The notes below the pieces were generated by a model. The model was not told the origin of the DNA and searched no databases. It worked only from the letters and a program-made list of their open reading frames with translations. From Candidatus Latescibacterota bacterium (GTDB taxonomy: Bacteria; Krumholzibacteriota; Krumholzibacteriia; JACNKJ01), in the NCBI GenBank assembly GCA_020633725.1, contig JACKDC010000001.1, positions 558,001 through 622,000 on the forward strand: DNA of 64,000 bases, in the 5' to 3' direction. The position numbers and the translations under genes are program-made. Every line of letters begins with the position of its first letter. The first letter of the stretch is position 1. Shown piece after piece: positions 18,150 to 26,086 of the stretch.

Positions 18150-18178
18150 TTTACAAGCCGCGGCACTTCTCCTAGATT
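18150..18178 (+). promoter_or_regulatory. Sigma70-type promoter for bamA operon
   Basis: -35 TTTACA (18150-18155), 17-bp spacer, -10 TAGATT (18173-18178). A start site near 18185 would place the terminator hairpin at 18190 at the very 5' end of the transcript. The 10-mer TTTACAAGCC recurs at the 52367 promoter. Confidence 0.6.
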
Positions 18179-18189
18179 CCCACTGTTTT

Positions 18190-18215
18190 ACGGCTCCTGC
18201 GGGGGCCGTTTTTTT
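18190..18215 (+). terminator. Intrinsic terminator after clpC
   Basis: 8-bp stem ACGGCTCC / GGGGCCGT (18190-18197 with 18202-18209, one G-U pair), TGCG tetraloop, then a run of seven T (18209-18215). This is the only T-tract terminator I found. A second small hairpin, GGGCC-GCA-GGCCC, follows at 18216-18228. Confidence 0.85.
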
Positions 18216-18252
18216 GGGCCGCAGGCCCGTGGCTTGTCTCCCACGCGAGCGG

Positions 18253-20550
18253 ATGCCGATGCTGCGACGCGTTCCCTTCCTCTTCCTCGCCCTCCTCGCC
18301 TCGCTGCTCACGCTCCCGGCGGGATCTGCGCGTGCCCAGAGCTTCACCGTGGACTCCCTGCGGGTCACGGGAGAGCGCTTCGTGCCGGCCGATCGCATCC
18401 TGCTGGAGTTCGGCGTCGCCAAGGGGGACACCCTCGACCGGGACACGCTGGGCGACGCGGTCAAGCGGCTCTACCGCAGCCACCGCTTCGAGACCCTGAC
18501 CGTGCGTGCCGAGCCGCTAGGCGCCAGCAGCGCCCTGCTCGAGCTGCAGGTCACCGAGTACCCCCGCGTGGCCGAACTTCGCTGGGAGGGGCTGAAGAAG
18601 CTCAAGAAGAAGGACCTGGAAGAGGCCATCCGGATCACGCAGGGCAGCTATCTGCGGCCGCTGCTCGTGGAGCAGGCCAAGGCGTCCATCCTGGCTCACG
18701 CCGAGGAGAAGGGCTACTACTCCGCCAGCGTCGAGGCGGACGACACCGTTCAGAACGGCCGGGCCACGCTCACCTTCACGCTGCACGAGGGCGCGAAGAC
18801 GAAGATCCACGACATCCGCTTCGAAGGGAACAGCGGCCTGTCCACGGGCGAGCTGAGGGACGCCGTGAGCTCGAAGCCCAAGCGGATCTATCTGCCCACG
18901 AGCTGGACGAACTTCAACGCCTACCAGCCGGACTCGATCGCGGCGGACGTCGCGAGCATCACCCGGGCCTATCACCAGGCGGGCTATCTCGACGCGAAGG
19001 TGCTGGACACCCAGCGCGACTTCGACGAGAAGAACGCGGACGTGACGATCACCTACCGGGTCGAGGAGGGCGATCGCTACGCGTTCGGCGCCATCGACTG
19101 GTCGGGCAACGTGGCGCTGCCGGACTCGAGCATCGCCGAGTTCCTGCCCTTCGAGGCGGGCCAGCCCTTCGACGGCTGGGCGCTGGACCGCGGCGTGGCG
19201 CGCGTGTCCGAGGCGCTCTACGACCGCGGCTACCTGTACAACCAGGTCCGGCCGGAGCGGAACCTGCACGAGCACAGCGTGGACCTCTCCCTGCGCATCG
19301 TGGAGGGTCCGCTGGCGCGGGTGCGCGAGGTCATCGTGGCGGGCAACGACAAGACCCTCGACAAGGTCATCCGCCGCGAGATGAAGATCTACCCGGGCGA
19401 GCTGTTCAACCGCGAGAAGGTGATCCGCAGCCACCGGGACATCTTCATGCTGCGCTTCTTCGACGACGTGCAGTTCGAGCCGCGCACCGATCCGGCCAGC
19501 GGCGACGTCGACCTGGTCTTCCGCGTGGTGGAGCGCTCCACGGGCAACTTCGGCGCGGGCATCACCTACAGCGAGGCGACGAGCGTCACGGGCTTCATCC
19601 AGGTGGGCGCGCAGAACTTCCGCGGCCGCGGCGAGAGCCTGAACTTCCAGTGGGAGTTCGGCAGCCGCGTGAACCTGTTCAACGTCGGCTTCACCGAGCC
19701 GTGGTTCCGGGACCGGCCGATCTCGCTGAGTGGGAACGTCTATCGCAGCCGCAGCGACCTGTACCGGGAGTACTACAAGGACGAGAAGCTGGGCTTCTCC
19801 TTCGGCGCGGGGCGCCCCTTCCCGTGGCTGGAGTTCGCCCGCATCAGCGCGACCTACCGTCTGGAGAGCATCAAGCTCTACGACTTCAGCCAGGAGTACC
19901 TGGACGCGGGCGGCCGCCTCGCCGAGCGCGACTGGCCCGAGGTGGAGAGCAGCGTGACCTTCTCCTTCTGGCGCGACTCCACCGACAACCCCTTCCTGCC
20001 GAGCCGGGGCACCCGCTTCCGCACGAGCGGCCAGTTCGCCGGCGGTGCGCTGGGGGGCAATCTCGCCTACCAGAAGTACCTCTCGAACTACACGTGGTAC
20101 CAGAAGCTGGGCGGACCCTTCGTGCTGCGCTTCCACCAGACGCTCGGCCTGGTGGATGGCCTGGACCGCCCCGACCAGGTGCCGGATCAGGAGCGCTTCC
20201 GTCTGGGCGGCAACCGCACGGAACCTCTGCGCGGCTACGACGAGTACAGCGTGGTGCCCTACGGCAACAGCGGCTTCCTGGGCGGACGCGCCATGACCAC
20301 GGGCACCGTGGAGGTCGTGCTGGGCGTGAACAACAGCGTGCAGATCGTCGCGCCCTTCTTCGACTTCGGCAACACCTGGAACTCGATGTCCGAAGCCGAT
20401 TTCACCACGCTCAAGCGCTCGCTGGGCTTCGGCGCCCGCATCGAGATTCCGCTGATGGGTGTCCTCGGCTTCGACTGGGGTTACCCCCTGGACCCCGCGC
20501 CCGGGTCGGATCACGGGCGCTTCCACTTCAAGATGGGAACCGACTTCTAG
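18253..20550 (+). CDS. bamA: Outer membrane protein assembly factor BamA
   Basis: Omp85-family insertase, 765 aa from ATG 18253. The signal peptide ends ARA (residue 28). Five POTRA-type repeats occupy ~30-350 (for example SFTVDSLRVTGERFVPADRI, KIHDIRFEGNSGLSTGELRD, REVIVAGNDKTLDKVIRREM). The C-terminal beta-barrel contains the L6 motif in EPLRGYDEYS and ends in an aromatic residue (KMGTDF), the usual signal for barrel insertion. A longer reading from 18061 runs back into clpC and lacks a signal peptide at its start. skp follows after 13 bp. Confidence 0.96.
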   Translation: MPMLRRVPFLFLALLASLLTLPAGSARAQSFTVDSLRVTGERFVPADRILLEFGVAKGDTLDRDTLGDAVKRLYRSHRFETLTVRAEPLGASSALLELQVTEYPRVAELRWEGLKKLKKKDLEEAIRITQGSYLRPLLVEQAKASILAHAEEKGYYSASVEADDTVQNGRATLTFTLHEGAKTKIHDIRFEGNSGLSTGELRDAVSSKPKRIYLPTSWTNFNAYQPDSIAADVASITRAYHQAGYLDAKVLDTQRDFDEKNADVTITYRVEEGDRYAFGAIDWSGNVALPDSSIAEFLPFEAGQPFDGWALDRGVARVSEALYDRGYLYNQVRPERNLHEHSVDLSLRIVEGPLARVREVIVAGNDKTLDKVIRREMKIYPGELFNREKVIRSHRDIFMLRFFDDVQFEPRTDPASGDVDLVFRVVERSTGNFGAGITYSEATSVTGFIQVGAQNFRGRGESLNFQWEFGSRVNLFNVGFTEPWFRDRPISLSGNVYRSRSDLYREYYKDEKLGFSFGAGRPFPWLEFARISATYRLESIKLYDFSQEYLDAGGRLAERDWPEVESSVTFSFWRDSTDNPFLPSRGTRFRTSGQFAGGALGGNLAYQKYLSNYTWYQKLGGPFVLRFHQTLGLVDGLDRPDQVPDQERFRLGGNRTEPLRGYDEYSVVPYGNSGFLGGRAMTTGTVEVVLGVNNSVQIVAPFFDFGNTWNSMSEADFTTLKRSLGFGARIEIPLMGVLGFDWGYPLDPAPGSDHGRFHFKMGTDF

Positions 20551-20563
20551 GAGAGATGCCGCC

Positions 20564-21088
20564 ATGCGCGTCAAGCAGTCCATTCTCGCGCTCGCAGTCG
20601 TGGCCCTGGCCGCGGTGGGCGCGGCTCGCGCCGACGACCTCAAGGTGGGGGTCCTGGACATCCAGGCGATCTTCCAGAACTACGAGGGCTACGAGGAAGC
20701 GCTGAAGATCTTCAACAAGGACATGGAGGCCTGGCAGGCCCAGAAACAGCAGATGATCAGCGAGCTCACCGAGGCGCGCGACAACTTCGCCGTGCAGCGC
20801 CCGATGATGACGCCGGAGACGCAGCAGCAGCGGCAGTCGGAGCTAGCCCAGCTCGAGGGCGAGCTCTACCAGTTCGACCAGGAGAAGTTCGGCCCCGAGG
20901 GCGAGGCCGCGCGGCGCAACATGGAACTGAGCGAGCCGATCTACGAGAAGATCCGCGAGGCCGTGAAGACCATCGCCGAGGAAGACGGATACGATCTGGT
21001 CTTCGACGTCAATGGTGTGATAGTTTACTGGCGCCCGGACCTGAATCTCGACGATCGCGTCGCCGCGGCGATCAATGCCAAGGGCTAG
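20564..21088 (+). CDS. skp: Periplasmic chaperone Skp/OmpH
   Basis: 174 aa. Signal peptide cleaved after ARA (residue 23), then DDLKVGVLDIQAIFQNYEGY, typical of the Skp beta-strand core. A long charged helical hairpin (~50-140, rich in Glu/Gln/Lys) forms the tentacles, and the core closes with DLVFDVNGVIVYWRPDLNL. It holds unfolded outer-membrane proteins in the periplasm. The bamA-skp-lpxD order is conserved widely in diderms. Confidence 0.92.
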   Translation: MRVKQSILALAVVALAAVGAARADDLKVGVLDIQAIFQNYEGYEEALKIFNKDMEAWQAQKQQMISELTEARDNFAVQRPMMTPETQQQRQSELAQLEGELYQFDQEKFGPEGEAARRNMELSEPIYEKIREAVKTIAEEDGYDLVFDVNGVIVYWRPDLNLDDRVAAAINAKG

Positions 21089-21107
21089 CGCCGGAAGGGT
21101 GGCAATC

Positions 21108-22217
21108 TTGACCAAGCCGGACCAGGACCTGCTGGGGGCGGCGAGCGCCGCGCGCAGCTACACGCTGGCGGAGGTGGCCCGCGCCCTCGCCGGGGATCTC
21201 GAGGGGGATCCCACGCTCGAGATCAGCGGCATCGCCGGCATCCGCGAGGCGGAGCCCGGGCAGATCAGCTTCCTGGCGAACGGGCGCTATCAGGGATTCG
21301 TCAAGGAGACGCGGGCCAGCGCGCTCATCGTGAGCCGGAAGGCCGAGATCAACGGCCTGCCCGCTGTGCGCGTGGACGATCCCTACCTCAGCTTCCTCAG
21401 GGCCATCCAGCTCTTCGCGAGCCCCCTGCGCAACGCCTTCGCGCCGGGGGTGAGCCCGCGCGCCAGCGTGGCGGCGTCCGCGCGCCTCGGCGCCGGTTGC
21501 CACGTGGGCGACTTCGTGCGGGTTGGCGAGAACGTGGAGCTCGGCGACCGCGTCGTGCTCATGCCCGGCGCGGTGCTGATGGACCGCGTGCGGATCGGCG
21601 AAGACAGCGTCATCTTTCCCAACGTGACGCTCCGCGAGGATTCGAAGCTCGGCGCGCGCGTGATCGTCCACGCCGGCACGGTGGTGGGGGCTGACGGTTT
21701 CGGCTACGCCTGGGACGGCAGCGCCCACCGGAAGATCCCGCAGATCGGCCACGTGGTGCTGGGCGACGACGTGGAGCTCGGCGCGAACGTGTGCATCGAC
21801 CGGGCGACGACGGGCGTCACGTCCATCGGCGACGGCTGCAAGATCGACAACCTCGTCCAGATCGCCCACAACGTGCAGATCGCCAGGAACAGCATCGTCG
21901 TGGCGCAGGTGGGCATCTCCGGCAGCACGCGCGTGGGCGAGCACGTGAAGATCGCGGGGCAGGCGGGCATCGTCGGCCACATCGAGATCGGCGACCGCGC
22001 CCAGGTGGGCGCGCAGGCCGGCGTGACGAAGTCGGTGGAGCCGGACACGGCCGTCTCGGGCTATCCCGCGCGTCCGCACGATCAGGCCATGCGTCTGCAG
22101 GCTGCCCTGGCCAAGCTCCCGGAGCTGGTCCGCCGGGTGCGCGAGCTCGAGGACGAGGTGCGCCGACTGCGCGGCGGCGCGGGCGACGACGGCCGCCAGG
22201 AGGACGACCGCACGTGA
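21108..22217 (+). CDS. lpxD: UDP-3-O-acylglucosamine N-acyltransferase LpxD
   Basis: Third step of lipid A synthesis: N-acylation of UDP-3-O-acyl-GlcN. 369 aa from TTG 21108, chosen because GGAAGGG (21093-21099) is 8 nt upstream; ATG 21075 (overlapping skp) and GTG 21099 are in-frame alternatives. The N-terminal uridine-binding domain (SYTLAEVARALAGDLEG, GQISFLANGRY) precedes a left-handed beta-helix of hexapeptide repeats with the catalytic-His segment QIGHVVLGDDVELGANVCID. The C-terminal helix is ~330-369. The stop overlaps the lpxC-fabZ GTG. Confidence 0.93.
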   Translation: MTKPDQDLLGAASAARSYTLAEVARALAGDLEGDPTLEISGIAGIREAEPGQISFLANGRYQGFVKETRASALIVSRKAEINGLPAVRVDDPYLSFLRAIQLFASPLRNAFAPGVSPRASVAASARLGAGCHVGDFVRVGENVELGDRVVLMPGAVLMDRVRIGEDSVIFPNVTLREDSKLGARVIVHAGTVVGADGFGYAWDGSAHRKIPQIGHVVLGDDVELGANVCIDRATTGVTSIGDGCKIDNLVQIAHNVQIARNSIVVAQVGISGSTRVGEHVKIAGQAGIVGHIEIGDRAQVGAQAGVTKSVEPDTAVSGYPARPHDQAMRLQAALAKLPELVRRVRELEDEVRRLRGGAGDDGRQEDDRT

Positions 22218-23527
22218 TTCGCCAGCAACGGACCATCGCCAGCGATCTCGTCTACGAGGGGATCGGCCTCCACACGGGCAATCCCGTGCGCATGCACTTC
22301 CACCCTGCGCCGCCCAACACGGGCATCGTCTTCCGGCGGGTGGATCTCGATCCGCCGCTGGACTTCCCCGTGCACGCGGACTTCTCGCCCGCGGTCACCG
22401 AGGAGTTCCGGAACACCACGCTCAGCCGCGACGGGCAGAGCATCCACACCGTGGAGCACGTCCTCGCGACGCTGACCGGCCTGGGCGTGGACAACGTCAT
22501 CGTGGAGCTCGACAGCAACGAACCCGCCGAGCCCGTCCATGGCAGCTGCGCCGACTACGTGGAGCGCTTCAAGGAAGTCGGCATCACGGGACAGGGCGCC
22601 CCGGTGCGCTACTTCGAGGTGAAGCAGCCGATCAGTCTCGTGGAGAACGAGATCGAGCTGCTGGCCCTGCCCTACGACGGCTTCCGCATCAGCTTCACGA
22701 TCAAGTACGACGAGCCGCAGCTGGGCACGCAGTACGCGTCCTTCGACATCAACCCCCAGATCTTCGAGGAGGAGATCGCGAGCGCGCGCACCTTCGTGCT
22801 CTGGGACGACGTCGAGCGCCTGCGCGAGCAGGGCCTGATCAAGGGCGGCACGATGGACAACGCGATCGTGGTGGGGCGCGAGGGCATCATGAACGAGACG
22901 CCGCTGCGCTTTCCCAACGAGTTCGTCCGCCACAAGATCCTCGATCTGCTGGGCGACCTGACGCTGGTGGGCCGGCCGATCAAGGGCCACATCATCAGCC
23001 ACAAGAGCGGGCACGTCTCCAACGGCAAGTTCGCGCGCATGCTCGCCGAGGCGGCCGAGCGCCAGGACAAGACCTTCATCGGCGGCGCGCCCAACGAGTG
23101 GAACATCCGCGACATCATGCGGATCATGCCCCACCGCTATCCCTTCCTGCTCGTGGACAAGCTCATCGAGATGGTGGACGGCCAGCGCGTGGTGGGCGTG
23201 AAGAACGTCACGGTGAACGAGCCCTTCTTCGACGGGCACTTTCCCGGGCACCCGATCTTCCCCGCCGTCCTGATCCTGGAGGCCATGGCCCAGACGGGCG
23301 GCATCCTGCTCCTGTCCACGGTTGACAATCCGACGGGCAAGCTCGTCTACTTCATGGGCATCGACAACGCGCGCTTCCGGCGGCCCGTGCTGCCCGGGGA
23401 TCAGCTGCGTTTCGAGCTGAGCATGCTGCGTCTGCGCAAGAGCGGGTGCAAGATGCGTGGCGAGGCCTTCGTGGACGGCCAGCTCGTCGCGGAGGCGGAA
23501 CTGATGGCCCAGGTGGTCGAGCGCTAG
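22214..23527 (+). CDS. lpxC: Bifunctional LpxC-FabZ fusion (deacetylase / 3-hydroxyacyl-ACP dehydratase)
   Basis: 437 aa. The N-terminal LpxC (~1-290) is the zinc deacetylase committing to lipid A: IHTVEHVLATLTGLGVDN holds the catalytic Glu and a zinc His, RHKILDLLGDL the other His and Asp ligands, and SHKSGHVSNGKFA the general-base His. The C-terminal FabZ (~292-437) dehydrates 3-hydroxyacyl-ACP: IMPHRYPFLLVDK and GHFPGHPIFPAVLILEAMAQ carry its His/Glu pair. Both active sites look intact. Such fusions are known in Bacteroidetes and relatives, and the two enzymes compete for the same acyl pool. GTG start overlaps lpxD. Confidence 0.96.
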   Translation: MIRQQRTIASDLVYEGIGLHTGNPVRMHFHPAPPNTGIVFRRVDLDPPLDFPVHADFSPAVTEEFRNTTLSRDGQSIHTVEHVLATLTGLGVDNVIVELDSNEPAEPVHGSCADYVERFKEVGITGQGAPVRYFEVKQPISLVENEIELLALPYDGFRISFTIKYDEPQLGTQYASFDINPQIFEEEIASARTFVLWDDVERLREQGLIKGGTMDNAIVVGREGIMNETPLRFPNEFVRHKILDLLGDLTLVGRPIKGHIISHKSGHVSNGKFARMLAEAAERQDKTFIGGAPNEWNIRDIMRIMPHRYPFLLVDKLIEMVDGQRVVGVKNVTVNEPFFDGHFPGHPIFPAVLILEAMAQTGGILLLSTVDNPTGKLVYFMGIDNARFRRPVLPGDQLRFELSMLRLRKSGCKMRGEAFVDGQLVAEAELMAQVVER

Positions 23528-23528
23528 C

Positions 23529-24335
23529 GTGAGGGCGGTCATGGGCAGAGCGAGCGGCGAGCAGGGGAGGATCCACCCCACGGCCATTGTGGGCGAGGGC
23601 GTCACGCTCGGCGCGGACGTCAGCATCGGCCCGTTCAGCATCGTCGCCGACGGCGCCGTGATCGGCGACGGCTGCGAGATCGCCAGCCACGTGCGCATCG
23701 AGGGCTGCGTCCGCCTCGGACCGCGCAACCGCATCTTCCAGGGCGCCGTGCTGGGCAGTCCGCCCCAGGACCTGAAGTACCGGGGCGAGCCGAGCATCCT
23801 CGACATCGGCGCGGACAACATGATCCGTGAGTACGCCACGCTCAACCCGGGCACGGCGGCGGGCGAGGTGACCCGCGTGGGCAGCGGCTGCCTTCTCATG
23901 GCCTATTCCCACGTCGCGCACAACTGCGCGATCGGCGACGGCGTCATCCTGGCCAACAGCGTGAATCTCGCCGGGCATGTCGCGGTCGAAGATCATGCGA
24001 TCGTGGGGGGCGTGACGCCCGTCCACCAGTTCGTGCGGATCGGCGCGCACGCCTTCGTGGGCGGCGGCAGCCGCGTTCCCCAGGACGTTCCCCCGTTCCT
24101 CCGTGGCGCGGGTAATCCGATGGAGATCGCCGGTCTGAATCTACTGGGCTTGCAGCGGCGCGGGTTCGCGCCCGAGACCCTGAACAGCCTCCGCAAGGCC
24201 TATCGCCTGCTCTACCGCGCGGGCCTCAACACGACGCAGGCCCTGGAACGCATGGAGACCGAGTTGAGCGACTGCGCCGAGGTGCGCAGGCTCATCGACT
24301 TCGTGCGCAGCAGCGCGCGCGGCATCACCAAGTAG
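23529..24335 (+). CDS. lpxA: UDP-GlcNAc O-acyltransferase LpxA
   Basis: First lipid A step. 268 aa. Hexapeptide beta-helix beginning RIHPTAIVGEGVTLGADVSI, with catalytic region YSHVAHNCAIGDGVILANSV and NLAGHVAVEDHAIVGGVTP, and the C-terminal helical domain (MEIAGLNLLGLQRRGF). GTG 23529 or ATG 23541 could start it; neither has a good ribosome site. Whether it prefers GlcNAc or a 3-amino analogue matters because of the oxidoreductase at 25109. Ends 6 bp before a convergent gene. Confidence 0.94.
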   Translation: MRAVMGRASGEQGRIHPTAIVGEGVTLGADVSIGPFSIVADGAVIGDGCEIASHVRIEGCVRLGPRNRIFQGAVLGSPPQDLKYRGEPSILDIGADNMIREYATLNPGTAAGEVTRVGSGCLLMAYSHVAHNCAIGDGVILANSVNLAGHVAVEDHAIVGGVTPVHQFVRIGAHAFVGGGSRVPQDVPPFLRGAGNPMEIAGLNLLGLQRRGFAPETLNSLRKAYRLLYRAGLNTTQALERMETELSDCAEVRRLIDFVRSSARGITK

Positions 24336-24341
24336 GACAGG

Positions 24342-25016
24342 TCAGTCGCCCGCCTCGCCGACCCCGAGCAGCGCGGGCTGGCTGGCCGTGGCGTCGTTCC
24401 AGCGCTCGAACTCGGCGGCGAGGGTCGTGGCCGCGGCCTGGAGCGCCGGGGCGGCGAAGTCCGCGGGCGCGTAGAGGAGGGCGAGACCGCTGACGGTCTC
24501 CGGGCGGATCCGGGTCCGGTCGGAGTCCGAGCTGGGCGAGCCGAAGGCGCCCTGGTCATCGGCCAGGCAGAGGCGGGCCTCCACGTTCACCGGCGCCTTG
24601 CGGATCCCGGGGAAGGACTCGTCCGGCTCGCCGAGGCGCAGGATCACGTCGCCCGCGACGCGGTCCGCGTCGTAGAGCCCCAGGGGCATCCCGTGCGAGA
24701 GCGAGAACAGGTTGCCCGTGTCCACGACGGCGTCGAGGCGGTAGAGCTCCTTGCCCAGCAGGATCCGCCGCAGCAGCGCCTCGCTGGACGGGCGGTGCCG
24801 CGTGGGATCCATCCCCACGGCCTTGTAGAGCGTGCGTGCGGGCGCGAAGAGTGGGATCTCGGAGGGCTTGAGCCCCGCCCAGCGCTGGCGCAGGCCCTCG
24901 GCGACGCGCGCCACCTCGTCGCGGAAGCCCGGCGCCTCCTCGTGGCGCAGTTCCGAGAGCGTGAACCAGGCCGCCATCACGCGTCCCCGGAGTTCCGGAT
25001 GCAGGGTGACGTCCAC
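24342..25016 (-). CDS. Solo B3/B4 tRNA-synthetase-editing-like domain protein
   Basis: 224 aa. Matches my recollection of the stand-alone B3/B4 domain of phenylalanyl-tRNA synthetase beta (COG3382-type): SSEALLRRILLGKELYRLDA, DTGNLFSLSHGMPLGLYDAD, AGDVILRLGEPDESFPGI and a C-terminal ETVSGLALLYAPADF. In PheT this fold edits mischarged tRNA; solo versions are poorly characterised. GTG 25016 has AGGAAG 5-6 nt upstream, better than a start further out at 25097. It interrupts the + strand lipid A run between lpxA and the oxidoreductase. Confidence 0.82.
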   Translation of the reverse strand: MDVTLHPELRGRVMAAWFTLSELRHEEAPGFRDEVARVAEGLRQRWAGLKPSEIPLFAPARTLYKAVGMDPTRHRPSSEALLRRILLGKELYRLDAVVDTGNLFSLSHGMPLGLYDADRVAGDVILRLGEPDESFPGIRKAPVNVEARLCLADDQGAFGSPSSDSDRTRIRPETVSGLALLYAPADFAAPALQAAATTLAAEFERWNDATASQPALLGVGEAGD

Positions 25017-25053
25017 GGGGCTTCCTTTCGCCGGCGGCGCGCGCAGGCTACGG

Positions 25054-25082
25054 TTGCAGCCCTTCGCGCCGGCCACTAAGAT
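25054..25082 (+). promoter_or_regulatory. Sigma70-type promoter for the 25109-lpxB-lpxK run
   Basis: -35 TTGCAG (25054-25059), 17-bp spacer, -10 TAAGAT (25077-25082). A strong ribosome site AAAGGAGG lies just before the GTG/start at 25109. Confidence 0.6.
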
Positions 25083-25108
25083 CCAGCCTGCTCGCAAAGG
25101 AGGTCAAG

Positions 25109-26086
25109 GTGAAAGTCGGTGTGCTGGGCTGCGGCCATCTGGGCAGCATTCATGCCCGTGTCTACAGTGAACTGCCGGAGGTCACGCTCGCCGGCGTCTA
25201 CGACATCGATCCGGCCGCCTCGGCGCGCTGCGCGGAGCGCCTGCGTTGCCGCGCCTACGACAGCCTCGCGGCCCTCGCCGAGACGGTGGACGCGCTCAGC
25301 GTCTGCGTGCCCACGCCCGCGCACCGCGACGTGGCCCTGGCCGCCCTCGAGCGCGACTGCCATCTGCTGGTGGAGAAGCCCGTGGCGCACGACCTGCGCG
25401 CCGCCGAGGAGATGCTTGCCGCGGCGGCCCGCCGCAATCTCCAGCTCATGGTCGGCCACGTGGAGCGCTTCAATCCGGCGATCCTCGCCGCGCTGCCGCA
25501 CTTTCGCGCGCCGGGCTTCGTGGAGAGCCATCGCCTTTCGCCCTTCGGCGCGCGCGGCGCGGAGGTGGCCGTCGTGCTCGACCTCATGATCCACGACATC
25601 GATCTGCTCTCGATGATCCTGGGCGAGGAGGTGGAGAGTCTCGACGCCAGCGGCAGCTCGGTGCTCACCCGCGACGTGGACATCGCCAACGCGCGCCTCC
25701 GCTTCGCCGGCGGCTGCGTGGCCAACATCACGGCGAGCCGCATCAGCCGTGAGCGCATGCGCAAGCTGCGGGTCTTCCAGCCGGACGGCTACCTGGCCGT
25801 CGACCTCATGGCCGGGAGCGTGGAGTTCATCCGCAAGCAGGCGGACTTCGACCTGCGCCTCGCCAAGGCCGTGTCCGCGCCGGGCGGCATGGCCGACGTG
25901 CACCTGGAGGACTTCGTCGAGCAGGTGGCCGTGCCCGTCACCCGCGCGGAGCCGCTGCGTCTGGAGCTCGAAGCCTTCACGCGCGCGGTGTCGGCGGGCG
26001 AGCCCGTGCCCGTGAGCGGCGAGGACGGCCTGCGCGCGCTGCGCCTCGCCGTGCGCATCCTGGAGACGATGCACGGTGGCCGCTGA
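25109..26086 (+). CDS. Gfo/Idh/MocA oxidoreductase in the lipid A cluster (GnnA-like?)
   Basis: NAD(P)-dependent sugar dehydrogenase family, 325 aa. Rossmann motif GVLGCGHLGSIHARVY, catalytic EKP (LLVEKPVAHD) and the HDIDLL histidine are intact. GHVERFNPAI is frequent in UDP-GlcNAc 3-dehydrogenase-type members. It sits between lpxA and lpxB and overlaps lpxB by 11 bp. In bacteria making 2,3-diamino lipid A, GnnA of this family oxidises UDP-GlcNAc at C3 for a DegT-type aminotransferase, GnnB. A candidate aminotransferase exists at 51251 but is far away, so a GnnA role is a hypothesis. Confidence 0.85.
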   Translation: MKVGVLGCGHLGSIHARVYSELPEVTLAGVYDIDPAASARCAERLRCRAYDSLAALAETVDALSVCVPTPAHRDVALAALERDCHLLVEKPVAHDLRAAEEMLAAAARRNLQLMVGHVERFNPAILAALPHFRAPGFVESHRLSPFGARGAEVAVVLDLMIHDIDLLSMILGEEVESLDASGSSVLTRDVDIANARLRFAGGCVANITASRISRERMRKLRVFQPDGYLAVDLMAGSVEFIRKQADFDLRLAKAVSAPGGMADVHLEDFVEQVAVPVTRAEPLRLELEAFTRAVSAGEPVPVSGEDGLRALRLAVRILETMHGGR

